DNA from: Oscillospiraceae bacterium
Lineage (GTDB): Bacteria > Bacillota > Clostridia > Oscillospirales > Acutalibacteraceae
Assembly (NCBI GenBank): GCA_015065685.1
Contig: SVPU01000002.1
Span: forward strand, 62,001-126,000
Length of the DNA: 64,000 bases
Reading direction: 5' to 3'
In this document: piece by piece, positions 38,483-47,947 of the stretch
Position numbering within the stretch: position 1 is the first letter of the stretch
How the letters are laid out: each line of letters opens with the position of its first letter
Notes under the pieces: model-generated
Told to the model about the DNA's origin: nothing
Databases searched by the model: none
What the model saw: the letters and a program-made list of their open reading frames with translations, nothing else
Position numbers and translations under genes: made by a program

Positions 38483-39328
38483 TTAAACCTCACATTCCGC
38501 GTGTCTCGTTACATAACAGCCAACATTAACCGCAACGGGTAAACCCGCGATATGAGTCGGCGCAGTTTCAATATTAACCGCAAGCGCAGTCGTTTTCCCA
38601 CCAAAGCCTTGCGGACCTATATTAAGCGTGTTAATTTCTTTTAAAAGCTCTTCTTCTAAATCTGAATAAAACTTATTGTCGTTTCGCAGATTAGTATTGC
38701 GGCATAATGCTTTTTTTGAAAGCAAGGCACATTGCTCAAAGTCGCCACCGATTCCAACACCTATTACCATTGGCGGACAGGGGTTTGATGCTGCGGCTTT
38801 CACAGCATTTATAACTGTTTCTTTAACACCCATTAAGCTATCAGAGGGATTTAACATTTTTATGGTGCTCATATTTTCACTGCCGAATCCTTTGGGACAA
38901 ACAGTGATTTTCACTCTGTCCCCGCTAACGATTTCCGTGTGGATAACAGCAGGGGTATTATCATTTGTGTTAACTCTGTCAATTGGGTCCGAAACAATGG
39001 ATTTACGAAGTAAGCCCTTTTCATAGCCTCTTCGCACGCCTTCGTTTATTGCTTCATTAAGCTGACCGTTTGTGAAATGCACATCTTGTCCCACCTCTAA
39101 AAAAACAACAGCCATACCCGTGTCCTGACAAATGGGCAAATTCAAACATTTAGCGGTTTCACAGTTTTTCAGCGTATCACAAAGCACGGAATATGCCAAT
39201 TCATTTGTCTCAGATTCCTTAGCTCTATTAAGCTTTTCGGTGATATCGTTCGGTAAAACCATATTTGCCTTTATGCATAAATCTTCAACACATTCGGTAA
39301 TTTTTTCGCAAGAAATTTCTCTAATCAA
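38483..39328 (-). CDS. Fumarate hydratase / tartrate dehydratase alpha-subunit-like (class I, Fe-S)
   Basis: LNLPICQDTGMAVVFLEVGQDVHFTNGQLNEAINEGVRRGYEKGLLRKSIVSDPIDRVNTNDNTPAVIHTE, GIGGDFEQCALLSKKAL, THIAGLPVAVNVGCYVTRHAE. Confidence 0.92.
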   Translation of the reverse strand: MIREISCEKITECVEDLCIKANMVLPNDITEKLNRAKESETNELAYSVLCDTLKNCETAKCLNLPICQDTGMAVVFLEVGQDVHFTNGQLNEAINEGVRRGYEKGLLRKSIVSDPIDRVNTNDNTPAVIHTEIVSGDRVKITVCPKGFGSENMSTIKMLNPSDSLMGVKETVINAVKAAASNPCPPMVIGVGIGGDFEQCALLSKKALCRNTNLRNDNKFYSDLEEELLKEINTLNIGPQGFGGKTTALAVNIETAPTHIAGLPVAVNVGCYVTRHAECEV

Positions 39329-39345
39329 AATTTCACCCCATTTTA

Positions 39346-39382
39346 AAAGAAAAGGTGGAACTGCCGAAGGCGTTCCACCCGA
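39346..39382 (-). terminator. Rho-independent terminator after the S1-domain gene
   Basis: GGTGGAACGCC-TTC-GGCAGTTCCACC followed by TTTTCTTTT on the minus strand. Confidence 0.85.
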
Positions 39383-39386
39383 AAAT

Positions 39387-39833
39387 TTATCTTACCGCGC
39401 CACGCTTTGAACGCTTGGCTTCGGGATTTTTTCTCTTTAAGTCAGAAAACTTTTCATCGCTTGTTTGCTTGAAACGACTCATCATTTCTTCAAAGCTTGC
39501 GGGTTCCTGCTTTTTAGGTGTCCAAGTGTAAGAACCATCGGGCTTAGGTGGCGCCGGACGCTTCTCAGAACGATTAAAACGTTCACCCTTCTTTTCGGGT
39601 TCTAAGGCTTTTTTAATACTGAGAGAAATCTTACCGTCATCCCCAATATTTAAAACCTTCATTTTAACAACATCGTTGATTTTAACGACCTGTTTAATGT
39701 CCTCAACATATGTACGGGAAACCTCAGAAATATGTACTAAACCCGATTTACCATCGCCCAAATCAACAAAAACACCGAAATTGGTTATTCCTGTTACCTT
39801 ACCTTCAACAATTTGTCCCACAGTGAGTTGCAT
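39387..39833 (-). CDS. S1 RNA-binding domain protein (YabR-like)
   Basis: VGQIVEGKVTGITNFGVFVDLGDGKSGLVHISEVSRTYVEDI...VKMKVLNIGDDGKISLSIKKA. Confidence 0.88.
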   Translation of the reverse strand: MQLTVGQIVEGKVTGITNFGVFVDLGDGKSGLVHISEVSRTYVEDIKQVVKINDVVKMKVLNIGDDGKISLSIKKALEPEKKGERFNRSEKRPAPPKPDGSYTWTPKKQEPASFEEMMSRFKQTSDEKFSDLKRKNPEAKRSKRGAVR

Positions 39834-39869
39834 AGAAAAACGAAATCCTCCTCAAAATTTCATATAAAA

Positions 39870-40160
39870 TCAATTACCCGATATATCAATAAAAACTTGC
39901 TCATCGGAATAAATATAGCCTAATCTTTCTCTGGCAGCTTTCTCAATTAATTTTGAGTCCGATTCGTATTCAAGAAGTGTGCGAAGCTCTTCAATACTGT
40001 TTTGCTGTGTCTGGTATTCCTCTTTGAGAGCGGAAAGCTCCTTATAGCTTTGGTTAAGCGTTCCCCAAAGGCCTAAGAGTGTGAAAACCATATAACCGCA
40101 AACAAACACAATAAACAGTCTAAGAATAATACTTTTATTTTTTTTAGGCTTACGTTTCAT
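39870..40160 (-). CDS. divIC: Septum formation initiator / DivIC-FtsL-like protein
   Basis: Short TM protein with coiled coil and KAARERLGYIYSDEQVFIDI; GGAG RBS before ATG at 40160, so the 40226 start is over-extended. Confidence 0.82.
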   Translation of the reverse strand: MKRKPKKNKSIILRLFIVFVCGYMVFTLLGLWGTLNQSYKELSALKEEYQTQQNSIEELRTLLEYESDSKLIEKAARERLGYIYSDEQVFIDISGN

Positions 40161-40222
40161 TTTTAAAGCTCCATAAAGCGAATTAAAGTACTTAGTTAGT
40201 ATACACAACCCCAAAGTTTTTT

Positions 40223-40669
40223 TCAAGCCTTTTTTCTGCGATTTACAACATTTTTAAATATTTTTTTATAAATTTCTTTTGTTTTGTTCGAAAGCTTAGA
40301 AATTTTGCGAAAAATAATGCTGAGAACTCTTTTTTGAAAATGAAAAAATCGAATAAAAATCAGAAAAACCTTTTCAAAAACAAATAAAAAAATTATCGAT
40401 AGTGTGAAACGGCATACAACAAAACCGATTATTAAACCGATGATTGTATATGCTCTGGGCGCTCCGTTTGTAACGCTTAACAAAAAACAAAATGTGATTG
40501 GCGTTATAACCGAAAAATAAAAAATATCCTGCAGAAAAACCGAGTTGGAAGAAAAATATTTAACCTTTCTTAAAGCTCTCAAAGCGTCATAAAACAAGCA
40601 AAAAGCAATTCCCAATCCGCAGAAATACAATAAACCTATCAGTTGTGATTTTATATCAATTTCCCACAT
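40223..40669 (-). CDS. yabQ: Spore cortex biosynthesis protein YabQ-like
   Basis: Multi-TM protein (GIAFCLFYDALRALRKV...LQDIFYFSVITPITFCFLLSVTNGAPRAYTIIGLIIGF) directly after yabP-like gene. Confidence 0.82.
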   Translation of the reverse strand: MWEIDIKSQLIGLLYFCGLGIAFCLFYDALRALRKVKYFSSNSVFLQDIFYFSVITPITFCFLLSVTNGAPRAYTIIGLIIGFVVCRFTLSIIFLFVFEKVFLIFIRFFHFQKRVLSIIFRKISKLSNKTKEIYKKIFKNVVNRRKKA

Positions 40670-40671
40670 AA

Positions 40672-40950
40672 TTATCTGAACAATTTTGAAAAGAAGCCTT
40701 GGCCCGAATCTTGTGCCGTATAAATCACTGCGTGTATTCTTCCCTCGCCGTTTAAATCACCGTTTTCGTTATTAAAATTCGTGATTTGCAAATTATTACC
40801 CTTAACAGCCAATTTACCAAGTGAAGTATCAAGCAGAATATTCTCTTCATCAAAATTAATTATATCTTTGATTCCCGAAAACACAAATTTTTTTCTGTTT
40901 TCTATAATTATGTTATGGTTAAGATATGTTTTTTCTTCCAAAAAAAGCAC
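40672..40950 (-). CDS. yabP: Sporulation protein YabP-like
   Basis: NHNIIIENRKKFVFSGIKDIINFDEENILLDTSLGKLAVKGNNLQITNFNNENGDLNGEGRIHAVIY; position between S4 gene and yabQ. Confidence 0.88.
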   Translation of the reverse strand: MLFLEEKTYLNHNIIIENRKKFVFSGIKDIINFDEENILLDTSLGKLAVKGNNLQITNFNNENGDLNGEGRIHAVIYTAQDSGQGFFSKLFR

Positions 40951-40994
40951 CCCTCGAAAATATTCTAATTAAATATATTTCGGGAGTGCAATTC

Positions 40995-41237
40995 TTATTC
41001 GCAAATTTTATACATTAATGCCGCATCTTCTTTTTTAACCGTCTCAGAAATTGCGGTAACTTGTGCCTTAAACTGTCTCGCACCAAAAGTGATTTCAATA
41101 ATATCTCCGATTTTAACATCGTAAGATGCGCGAGCAGCTTTTCCGTTAACGATAACTCGGCCCGCATCGCACGCCTCGTTGGCTATTGTTCTTCTTTTGA
41201 TAATGCGAGAAATTTTTAAATATTTATCAAGTCTCAT
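40995..41237 (-). CDS. S4 domain RNA-binding protein (RqcP/YabO/Hsp15-like)
   Basis: MRLDKYLKISRIIKRRTIANEACDAGRVIVNGKAARASYDVKIGDIIEITFG. Confidence 0.92.
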   Translation of the reverse strand: MRLDKYLKISRIIKRRTIANEACDAGRVIVNGKAARASYDVKIGDIIEITFGARQFKAQVTAISETVKKEDAALMYKICE

Positions 41238-41249
41238 TGTAACCTCTTA

Positions 41250-41282
41250 AAAATTTAAGCCGTCCTTTTGGACGGCTTAATC
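41250..41282 (-). terminator. Terminator after hup
   Basis: AAGCCGTCC-AAAA-GGACGGCTT followed by AAATTTTTAAG on the minus strand. Confidence 0.75.
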
Positions 41283-41287
41283 AGTAA

Positions 41288-41560
41288 TTATTTTACAGCG
41301 TCTTTTAAAGCTTTACCAGCTTTGAAAACAGGATTCTTAGAAGCAGCGATCTTAATCTTAGCGCCTGTCTGAGGATTGATACCTGTTCTAGCATCACGCT
41401 TGCGGATTTCGAATGTACCGAAACCAACGAGCTGGATCTTTTCGCCTTTTTTAAGTTCAGCAGCAACTGTGTCAACAAAAGCTGCAAGAGCCTTGTCAGC
41501 ATCCTTTTTAGCAATACCTGCTTTTTCTGCAATAGCAGCAACTAATTCTGTCTTGTTCAT
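41288..41560 (-). CDS. hup: HU-family DNA-binding protein
   Basis: [98 protein letters not shown] before ATG at 41560. Confidence 0.96.
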   Translation of the reverse strand: MNKTELVAAIAEKAGIAKKDADKALAAFVDTVAAELKKGEKIQLVGFGTFEIRKRDARTGINPQTGAKIKIAASKNPVFKAGKALKDAVK

Positions 41561-41693
41561 TTTTAAAACCTCCAAATTTTTTTAACAAAAAAGTATTAAT
41601 TGAATGATTCGCCTTAGTAATATTAACATATCCATTGTTGAAAATCAATAGTTTTTTAGTAATTTTTTCAAATTTTCTCAATAAATTGTACTT

Positions 41694-43358
41694 TTAACGG
41701 CCTTTTACCTTGAAAAAAGCACAAATTATGGGAAAATTTGACAGCTCTTCTTTCGTAAACGCATTAGATATGAGCAAAATGAAAAAATAAATCAAAGCTG
41801 CTAATAAAATTGCAAAAACCGTTATAAGTGATGATTCACCAAAGATTGTTACAAAAAAGGCACTTACACCGCAGAAAATCGCAGCAATAAAGGGCTTATA
41901 AACCGAAGCAAAAAATATTTTGAAATATCCTTTAATTTTCGAAATTGAATATAGATTTAAGACGAAAATCACAAGGAAACAACAAAGTGTTGCAATCACA
42001 CTACCATAAATATTGAGCGTTATATTTGCGGTTAAAATCAAATTAAGAGCCACTTTTAACAAGATACCAATCATTGTATTTCTCATTGCAATCATTTGCT
42101 TATCAAGCCCCTGAAGAATACAATTTTGAACAACACAAAATCCCGCAAAAATAGTAGCAACGCCAAATAAAATCAGCATTTTGCCGCCAAGACTCGCAGA
42201 AGCATCTCCGCCGTAAAGCAGACTTAAAATTCTCGGTCCTATTGCAATAAGTCCGGCTGCAGCAGGCAGTGTTATAACCGCTGTCATTTTAACGGTTTTT
42301 GAATAAGTTTCTTTTAATGAACCCCAGTCTTTTTTGGAAAAAGCCGAGGCAAAAAGAGGAATTGCACTCACCCCAATCGAGATGGTTAGGGTTGGAATTA
42401 AATTATAAACCGCAAACGCTTTGCTGCGAATTCCATATAGTAAGGTTGGCAATTCTAAATAAGAAATTGAACTATTAGAAATTTCATTAAACTCCGTTAA
42501 AATCCCGCCATATAATTGGCTAAAAAAAGCGGAATTTTGGCTAACAGAATATGTCAGCTGCCATCTGACAGTTAGCGTATCAATAAGAGCTATAATACTA
42601 CCGCACAAAGCCGCAAACGAAATTGCAAAGGCCACTGTTAAAAAGTGTTTTGCCGTAATACCCGTTTCATTTTTAACCGATTCTGTTTTAGGTATTAACA
42701 GCTTGTCCTTTTTAAATTTAAGGTGCAAATAAAGTGCAGAAACAAAGCTTCCAAAGGAAATGCCAAGTATTGCAGCAGCTGCCGCTAAGGCGGGATTATT
42801 TGTGGTTTTAATAACCAACATTGCCACACCAAAGCCGAAAATAAGTTTTCCTACCGCTTCATAAACATTCGAAACCGCCGCGGGAGACATATTGTTAATT
42901 CCCTCATAAAATCCTCGATAAACCGATGCAAAACAGCAAAAAATTATTGAGGGTAAAAGGCATAAGTATCCATAAATACTTTGCATGGATTTATCAGTAA
43001 AATAAACAAGTGGGAAAATTAGCACTAATAATAACGCAGTTGCAACGAGCCCGATTTTAAGAAGTAATTTTCTTGAAACCAAGAAAATGTTTTTTGCATC
43101 TTCCCCGCTTTTCTGAGCAAATTTTTCAGCCACTAATTTTGAAACAACAATTGGAAAACCGGAAACCGCCAATGTGGAAATCGGAACGAACAAATCATGC
43201 ACAGCAGAAAAATAACCAAAGCCCAAATCACCAAGACAAAAATCCATAGAAAGCGGTATAACAAACACCGCACTTATAATCTTTGCTAAAAGCGTTGAAA
43301 AAAGTAAAAGAAACGCACCCTTTTCAAGTGTTTGTTCCGTTTTTAAAGTTTTACTCAT
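41694..43358 (-). CDS. MATE-like polysaccharide biosynthesis/flippase membrane protein (SpoVB-like)
   Basis: About 14 TM segments; KGAFLLLFSTLLAKIISAVFVIPLS, GFPIVVSKLVAE, YRGFYEGINNMSPAAVSNVYEAVGKL. Confidence 0.85.
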   Translation of the reverse strand: MSKTLKTEQTLEKGAFLLLFSTLLAKIISAVFVIPLSMDFCLGDLGFGYFSAVHDLFVPISTLAVSGFPIVVSKLVAEKFAQKSGEDAKNIFLVSRKLLLKIGLVATALLLVLIFPLVYFTDKSMQSIYGYLCLLPSIIFCCFASVYRGFYEGINNMSPAAVSNVYEAVGKLIFGFGVAMLVIKTTNNPALAAAAAILGISFGSFVSALYLHLKFKKDKLLIPKTESVKNETGITAKHFLTVAFAISFAALCGSIIALIDTLTVRWQLTYSVSQNSAFFSQLYGGILTEFNEISNSSISYLELPTLLYGIRSKAFAVYNLIPTLTISIGVSAIPLFASAFSKKDWGSLKETYSKTVKMTAVITLPAAAGLIAIGPRILSLLYGGDASASLGGKMLILFGVATIFAGFCVVQNCILQGLDKQMIAMRNTMIGILLKVALNLILTANITLNIYGSVIATLCCFLVIFVLNLYSISKIKGYFKIFFASVYKPFIAAIFCGVSAFFVTIFGESSLITVFAILLAALIYFFILLISNAFTKEELSNFPIICAFFKVKGR

Positions 43359-44079
43359 ATTTTTTCCCTTCATATGAACAATTAATCATTACCTCAATGA
43401 GTTTGAGAATGAAGCTTGAAAGCTCAGCTTGTGCATATAGATTCATTTCGCGGTAGCTATCGATTGCACTTTCTCCTGCATCGTCCGAAATTTTTCTGAG
43501 CGACAAAAAAGGAACATCGGCAAAATCGCACACATAAGCGATTGCCGCAGTCTCCATATCACACGACATAGCACCGAAATTATCCCTCAAGGAATTTCTA
43601 ACTGCCGCGTCGCATATAAAGCGGTCGCCGGAAACTGCAGTACCCTTATTTATCTCCAGTACCTTTTCGCAAAACAACTGCAAAAGCTCATTATTAGCCT
43701 TGTAAATATACTTCTGAAGAGGTTTTTCACAAAGCTTGTACCCGATTCCCGTTAAATCAAAATCGTGCTCTAAAAAGGCATCACACAAGCATAGCTCGCC
43801 CTTATGTACATTGCTTATTCCACCTGAAAGGCCGTAATTCAGAATGACATTGCAACCGATATCACACAAGTGCATAGCGGCAGCAGCGGCATTGACCTTA
43901 CCAATACCGCAAAGTATTGAAATCACCTCTGCAGAGCTACGGTCGGTTTTGATCGTAAACTTGTGTGCGGTTCTGCCTAAAAAATCATAAGCAGAAAATT
44001 CCCTTGACTCAATAAATTCCTTTAGCGATTTATATTCATCAATATCCGCAACAATAATACCGATTTTTAACATATTCAT
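43351..44079 (-). CDS. 5'-methylthioadenosine/S-adenosylhomocysteine nucleosidase-like (MTAN) phosphorylase-superfamily protein
   Basis: KIGIIVADIDEYKSL, GIGKVNAAAAAMHLCD, NYGLSGGI, SCDMETAAIAYVCDFADVPFLSLRKISDDA. Confidence 0.82.
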   Translation of the reverse strand: MNMLKIGIIVADIDEYKSLKEFIESREFSAYDFLGRTAHKFTIKTDRSSAEVISILCGIGKVNAAAAAMHLCDIGCNVILNYGLSGGISNVHKGELCLCDAFLEHDFDLTGIGYKLCEKPLQKYIYKANNELLQLFCEKVLEINKGTAVSGDRFICDAAVRNSLRDNFGAMSCDMETAAIAYVCDFADVPFLSLRKISDDAGESAIDSYREMNLYAQAELSSFILKLIEVMINCSYEGKKYE

Positions 44080-44457
44080 TTATTCTTCTTCACTATCTAT
44101 AATAATTTTTTCGCCGCATTTTGAGCAAAATACCGCATTTTCCTCAACTAATGCACCACACTTAGCACAAATTCTTTTGTTCTTGGCCGCATTAATTTCT
44201 TCGTTTATAGAATTGATTTTTTCGTTCTTTTCTGTGATTGAATTAACCAATTCTCTGGTTTGATTATCGACATTTTCATCATCTTTAATCAATTCATAAT
44301 AAATTTCGCCTAGCTTTTCAAAATCCTTAGCTCTTTTTGCCTTTTCTGAAGCAACATCAAATTTTTGTTTTTGGGTTGTTACAACCTCATTGGTTTTTTT
44401 GCAAGCAACCTCAAAAAAATCCTTTGCTTTTTCAACAGCATTGTCTAAAAAATCCAT
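44080..44457 (-). CDS. Coiled-coil protein with C-terminal zinc ribbon
   Basis: C-terminus CAKCGALVEENAVFCSKCGEKI; long helical N-terminus. Confidence 0.7.
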   Translation of the reverse strand: MDFLDNAVEKAKDFFEVACKKTNEVVTTQKQKFDVASEKAKRAKDFEKLGEIYYELIKDDENVDNQTRELVNSITEKNEKINSINEEINAAKNKRICAKCGALVEENAVFCSKCGEKIIIDSEEE

Positions 44458-44506
44458 AATAAAACCTCCGTTATTTTAGTTTATATAATTTTAAAATAAA
44501 ACCCAA

Positions 44507-45451
44507 TTAATTATATTTGCCATTGCCGATAAATTCTCTTATAAGCGAATTTGGGGGCACATAGCGACTATCTAACGAATCAAATTTTTCGATAGCATTT
44601 ATTGTTCTTGAAAAATAATTATATAGCGGATTATCGGGTGAAATCTCATTTCTTAATTTTAAAAATTCATCCCTATAGACACAAGGCTCATAAATGTGCA
44701 ATGTTTTTATCAAAACATCTGCGGTGTTTTTATGGCAATAAAGATATTTTCTTTCCCCTTCAATAACACCGTTCCAGAGCCTTAGTGTATCCTCCAAAGA
44801 AGCGCCTCTGAAAATCTTATCACGCAATGTTCTTCTGACAAGTCTTATTTGTCGGCTTGAGAGCAGCTGTTCGCCAAAGCTGTCGAGAATAGAACAGTTA
44901 ACGCTAATATATGCTTTAAAAATATTCTTCTTCGGCACAAAATCTGTAATTAGCGGATTCATCGCATGAAGACCCTCTACAATGATAATACCCTTATTTG
45001 AAATATCAACTAGCTTATAATCGGGTATGCTCTTTTTAAGCGCGAAATCATAATGAGGCAATTTGGTTTTTCCCGTGCTTATTATCTCATTGAAACACTT
45101 TTTTATCAAATCAATGTTCAAAGCATTAACCGATTCAATATCCTTGCTGCCGTCCTCCAAAACGGGAATAAATTCATTTGAAAGATAAAAATCATCCAGT
45201 GATACAACCGTTGTTTTTTCACCGAGTTGTTCTAATTTTTCGCACAGAATATGCGCCGTTGTTGTTTTGCCAGAACCTGAAGGACCCGCTAAAGCCACAA
45301 TTTTTATATCATCATCAAATGCAATTTTTTCAGCAACCGAATAAATCTCGTTTATATATTGTTCTTCGGCAAAAGCCACCAATTTTTCAGGCGTTTTAAC
45401 CGCATTATTAATTTCTGTAACCGTAATCTGCATAAAAACTATTGATGCCAT
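44507..45451 (-). CDS. udk: Uridine kinase-like P-loop kinase
   Basis: LAGPSGSGKTTTAHILCEKL, VVSLDDFYL, HYDFALKKSIPDYKLVDISNKGIIIVEGLHAMN. Confidence 0.85.
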   Translation of the reverse strand: MASIVFMQITVTEINNAVKTPEKLVAFAEEQYINEIYSVAEKIAFDDDIKIVALAGPSGSGKTTTAHILCEKLEQLGEKTTVVSLDDFYLSNEFIPVLEDGSKDIESVNALNIDLIKKCFNEIISTGKTKLPHYDFALKKSIPDYKLVDISNKGIIIVEGLHAMNPLITDFVPKKNIFKAYISVNCSILDSFGEQLLSSRQIRLVRRTLRDKIFRGASLEDTLRLWNGVIEGERKYLYCHKNTADVLIKTLHIYEPCVYRDEFLKLRNEISPDNPLYNYFSRTINAIEKFDSLDSRYVPPNSLIREFIGNGKYN

Positions 45452-46871
45452 CCTTTCGTGAAATTATTTCGTTGAAACGCTCAATATATTCATATGGATA
45501 TTTAAAATTAAAAATTCGTTCTATATAATTTCCGCCCGGCTCACGAAGCTTAGTAACCGCAGAAGCACCGCAGGCTAAAATCGAGTGGGTTTCATCCATA
45601 ATATAAACATTATATAAGCATTCGTAACCCTTTTTAGAATAGCCAACATTTTCAAGGTTGCCAACCGTTTTACTTTGTCTATACATATAATACGGGACAA
45701 TCCCGTTAGCGCTTAGCATATCGTGAGCGGTATCAACCATTAATGATGCCGTTTTGCCTATCTCGGTTTCGGGCAAATCTCCCTTTAAATTCATAAAAGA
45801 AGAGCGTTTTAAAGACAGCGAATGAACAGTTACGCTCTCGGGATTAAGCTTTAAAATTTCATCTAAGGTTAATTTAAAGCTTTCATAGGAATCACCGGGA
45901 AGTCCTGCAATTAAATCCATATTAATATTAGTAAAACCCATTTTTCTAGCCATATTAAAGGCATCGACGGTATCTCGGCTTGTGTGCTTTCTACCTATTA
46001 TGCCGAGCACAGAATCGTTCATAGTTTGGGGGTTAATGCTAATTCTTGTGGCTCCGAAATCTTTAATAACTTGCAGTTTTTCTTCTGAAAAGGTATCAGG
46101 TCTGCCCGCTTCCACAGTGTATTCTCTCAAATGAGACAAATCAAAATTTTCTCGCACCGCTTGCATTATTTTCTTTATTTCATCTGCCGAAACGGCAGTT
46201 GGAGTTCCACCGCCAATATAAACCGTTTCAAGCCTTAAGCCGTTTTCCTTTGAGATTTTTGCAGTTAACTCAATTTCCTTACACAAAAGTTCAACATATT
46301 TTGGAATTAACTTTTTTGCTGATTCGACCGAGTGTGAAACAAAAGAGCAATATGAACACCTGCTTGGACAAAAAGGAATTGATATATAAAGACTGAAGGA
46401 ATTTTTCTCTGATAAAGAGATAATCTTATGCTCGCCCTCAAAGGTTTCTTTGCAGAGCTTTAGCTTTTTATCAGTAACCTTTAATTTATTTTTAAAATAG
46501 TCCTCCGCTTCCCCATTGCCTAAAGAGCTTGAGAGCCTTGAAAAAAGCTTTGCAGGGCGAACTCCCGTTAATAATCCCCATTGAGGATAATAGCCCGTGA
46601 GTTCGGTAAAGCAGTTAAAAAGCGCGGTTGCAATTTTGAGCTCTGCCTCTTTTTCGATTTCACTAACAGCATCAATTATCTTTGAAAATTGGGTGGTTTT
46701 TCCATTAAGACAAACCTTTGCAGTTGCTTTATTTTCCTTAATTTCAGTAATAGCATAGTCATCAGAAAGAGAAATCTCATTAAAGAATTCTATCTTTTCA
46801 AAAGGCAAAAAAATTCTTATTAACTTTTCAAGTTCATATTTAAAATCGTGTCCAATCAAGCAAAGATTCAT
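45408..46871 (-). CDS. hemZ: Coproporphyrinogen dehydrogenase HemZ-like radical SAM protein
   Basis: YISIPFCPSRCSYCSFVSHSVESAKKLIPKYVELLCKEIE, VYIGGGTPTAVSADEI, GLPGDSYESFKLTL. Confidence 0.9.
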   Translation of the reverse strand: MNLCLIGHDFKYELEKLIRIFLPFEKIEFFNEISLSDDYAITEIKENKATAKVCLNGKTTQFSKIIDAVSEIEKEAELKIATALFNCFTELTGYYPQWGLLTGVRPAKLFSRLSSSLGNGEAEDYFKNKLKVTDKKLKLCKETFEGEHKIISLSEKNSFSLYISIPFCPSRCSYCSFVSHSVESAKKLIPKYVELLCKEIELTAKISKENGLRLETVYIGGGTPTAVSADEIKKIMQAVRENFDLSHLREYTVEAGRPDTFSEEKLQVIKDFGATRISINPQTMNDSVLGIIGRKHTSRDTVDAFNMARKMGFTNINMDLIAGLPGDSYESFKLTLDEILKLNPESVTVHSLSLKRSSFMNLKGDLPETEIGKTASLMVDTAHDMLSANGIVPYYMYRQSKTVGNLENVGYSKKGYECLYNVYIMDETHSILACGASAVTKLREPGGNYIERIFNFKYPYEYIERFNEIISRKDGINSFYADYGYRN

Positions 46872-46881
46872 ATGTTTTCCT

Positions 46882-47493
46882 TTATCTTATAAATGGGTTA
46901 TAAAGTTTTTCGTGAGCGATGGTGGTTATAGGTCCATGGCCCGAATAAACGACCGTTTCATCGGGTAATGAAAACAATTTTTTTATAGAAGCATTTAACA
47001 CGCCGAAATCGCCACCCGGGAAATCAGTTCTGCCAATAGATTCGCAAAACAAGGTGTCTCCCGCAAAAAGAACATCATCAATCAAATAGCAAGAGCCACC
47101 AATTGTATGACCTGGTGTGTGAATCACATTAATTTCGATATCGCCAACCTTTAAAATGCTTTTGTCTTTAAGTTCGATATCGGCATTAAAATTCTTTAAA
47201 GGTAAACCGAAAAGGTTTGATAAATTAACATTATTATCGTTCAAGCCTTCGGCATCAAGCTCGCCAATTGCAATTTTAGTGTTTGTTTTTTCACTTAAAT
47301 CTTTTGCAAAACCAATATGGTCAAAATGGCAATGTGTTAAAAGAATTAGCCTTTCTTTTAAGTTGTTGACATTTAAAAACTCGGCTGCTTCTTGGCATTC
47401 AAATCCGGGGTCAATAACAATGGCGGCATTATCACTTGAAATTAAGTAACAATTAGTGCCGATTCCTCCCAAAACGATAGTTTTAATTTCCAT
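46882..47493 (-). CDS. MBL-fold metallo-hydrolase (glyoxalase II-like)
   Basis: LLTHCHFDHIGFAKDLSEKT, HTPGHTIGGSCYLIDDVLFAGDTLFCESIGRTDFPGG, VYSGHGPITTI; GGAG RBS before ATG 47493. Confidence 0.9.
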   Translation of the reverse strand: MEIKTIVLGGIGTNCYLISSDNAAIVIDPGFECQEAAEFLNVNNLKERLILLTHCHFDHIGFAKDLSEKTNTKIAIGELDAEGLNDNNVNLSNLFGLPLKNFNADIELKDKSILKVGDIEINVIHTPGHTIGGSCYLIDDVLFAGDTLFCESIGRTDFPGGDFGVLNASIKKLFSLPDETVVYSGHGPITTIAHEKLYNPFIR

Positions 47494-47947
47494 TTTTTCT
47501 CCAAATTTCAGTGTCGTAAAGAATTGTAACAGGACCTTGGTTAACAAGGCTCACATTCATATCCGCACCGAATTCACCTTCATCAACCTTTTTAACACCT
47601 GCTTCGCGTAATTTTTCGCAGAAATATTTATATAACCTTTCTGCATTTACGGGCTCTAAAGCATTTATAAAAGAAGGTCTATTCCCTTTTTTAACATCCG
47701 CAAGTAAGGTGAACTGTGAAATGGCAAGAATTTCGCCATCAACATCTAAAATTGATAAATTCATTTTATCATTTTCGTCACAGAAAATTCTCAAATTTGA
47801 AATTTTCTTGGCCAAAATTTCAGCATCCGCCTCGGTATCGCCCTCGGCGGCACCAAGCAGCACCATATAACCTTTATTGCAACTACCGATAATTTTTCCA
47901 TCAACCTCAACAGAAGCCGAGGAAACTCTTTGTATAACAGCTTTCAT
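47483..47947 (-). CDS. dtd: D-aminoacyl-tRNA deacylase
   Basis: MKAVIQRVSSASVEVDGKIIGSCNKGYMVLLG, ILAISQFTLLADVKKGNRPSF, VSLVNQGPVTILYDT. Confidence 0.94.
   Translation of the reverse strand: MKAVIQRVSSASVEVDGKIIGSCNKGYMVLLGAAEGDTEADAEILAKKISNLRIFCDENDKMNLSILDVDGEILAISQFTLLADVKKGNRPSFINALEPVNAERLYKYFCEKLREAGVKKVDEGEFGADMNVSLVNQGPVTILYDTEIWRKNGN

Noticed and set aside
40161-40226. N-terminal extension of the DivIC-like ORF
   Set aside because: A GGAG RBS with good spacing precedes the internal ATG at 40160, and the extra residues overlap yabQ's end without family support.
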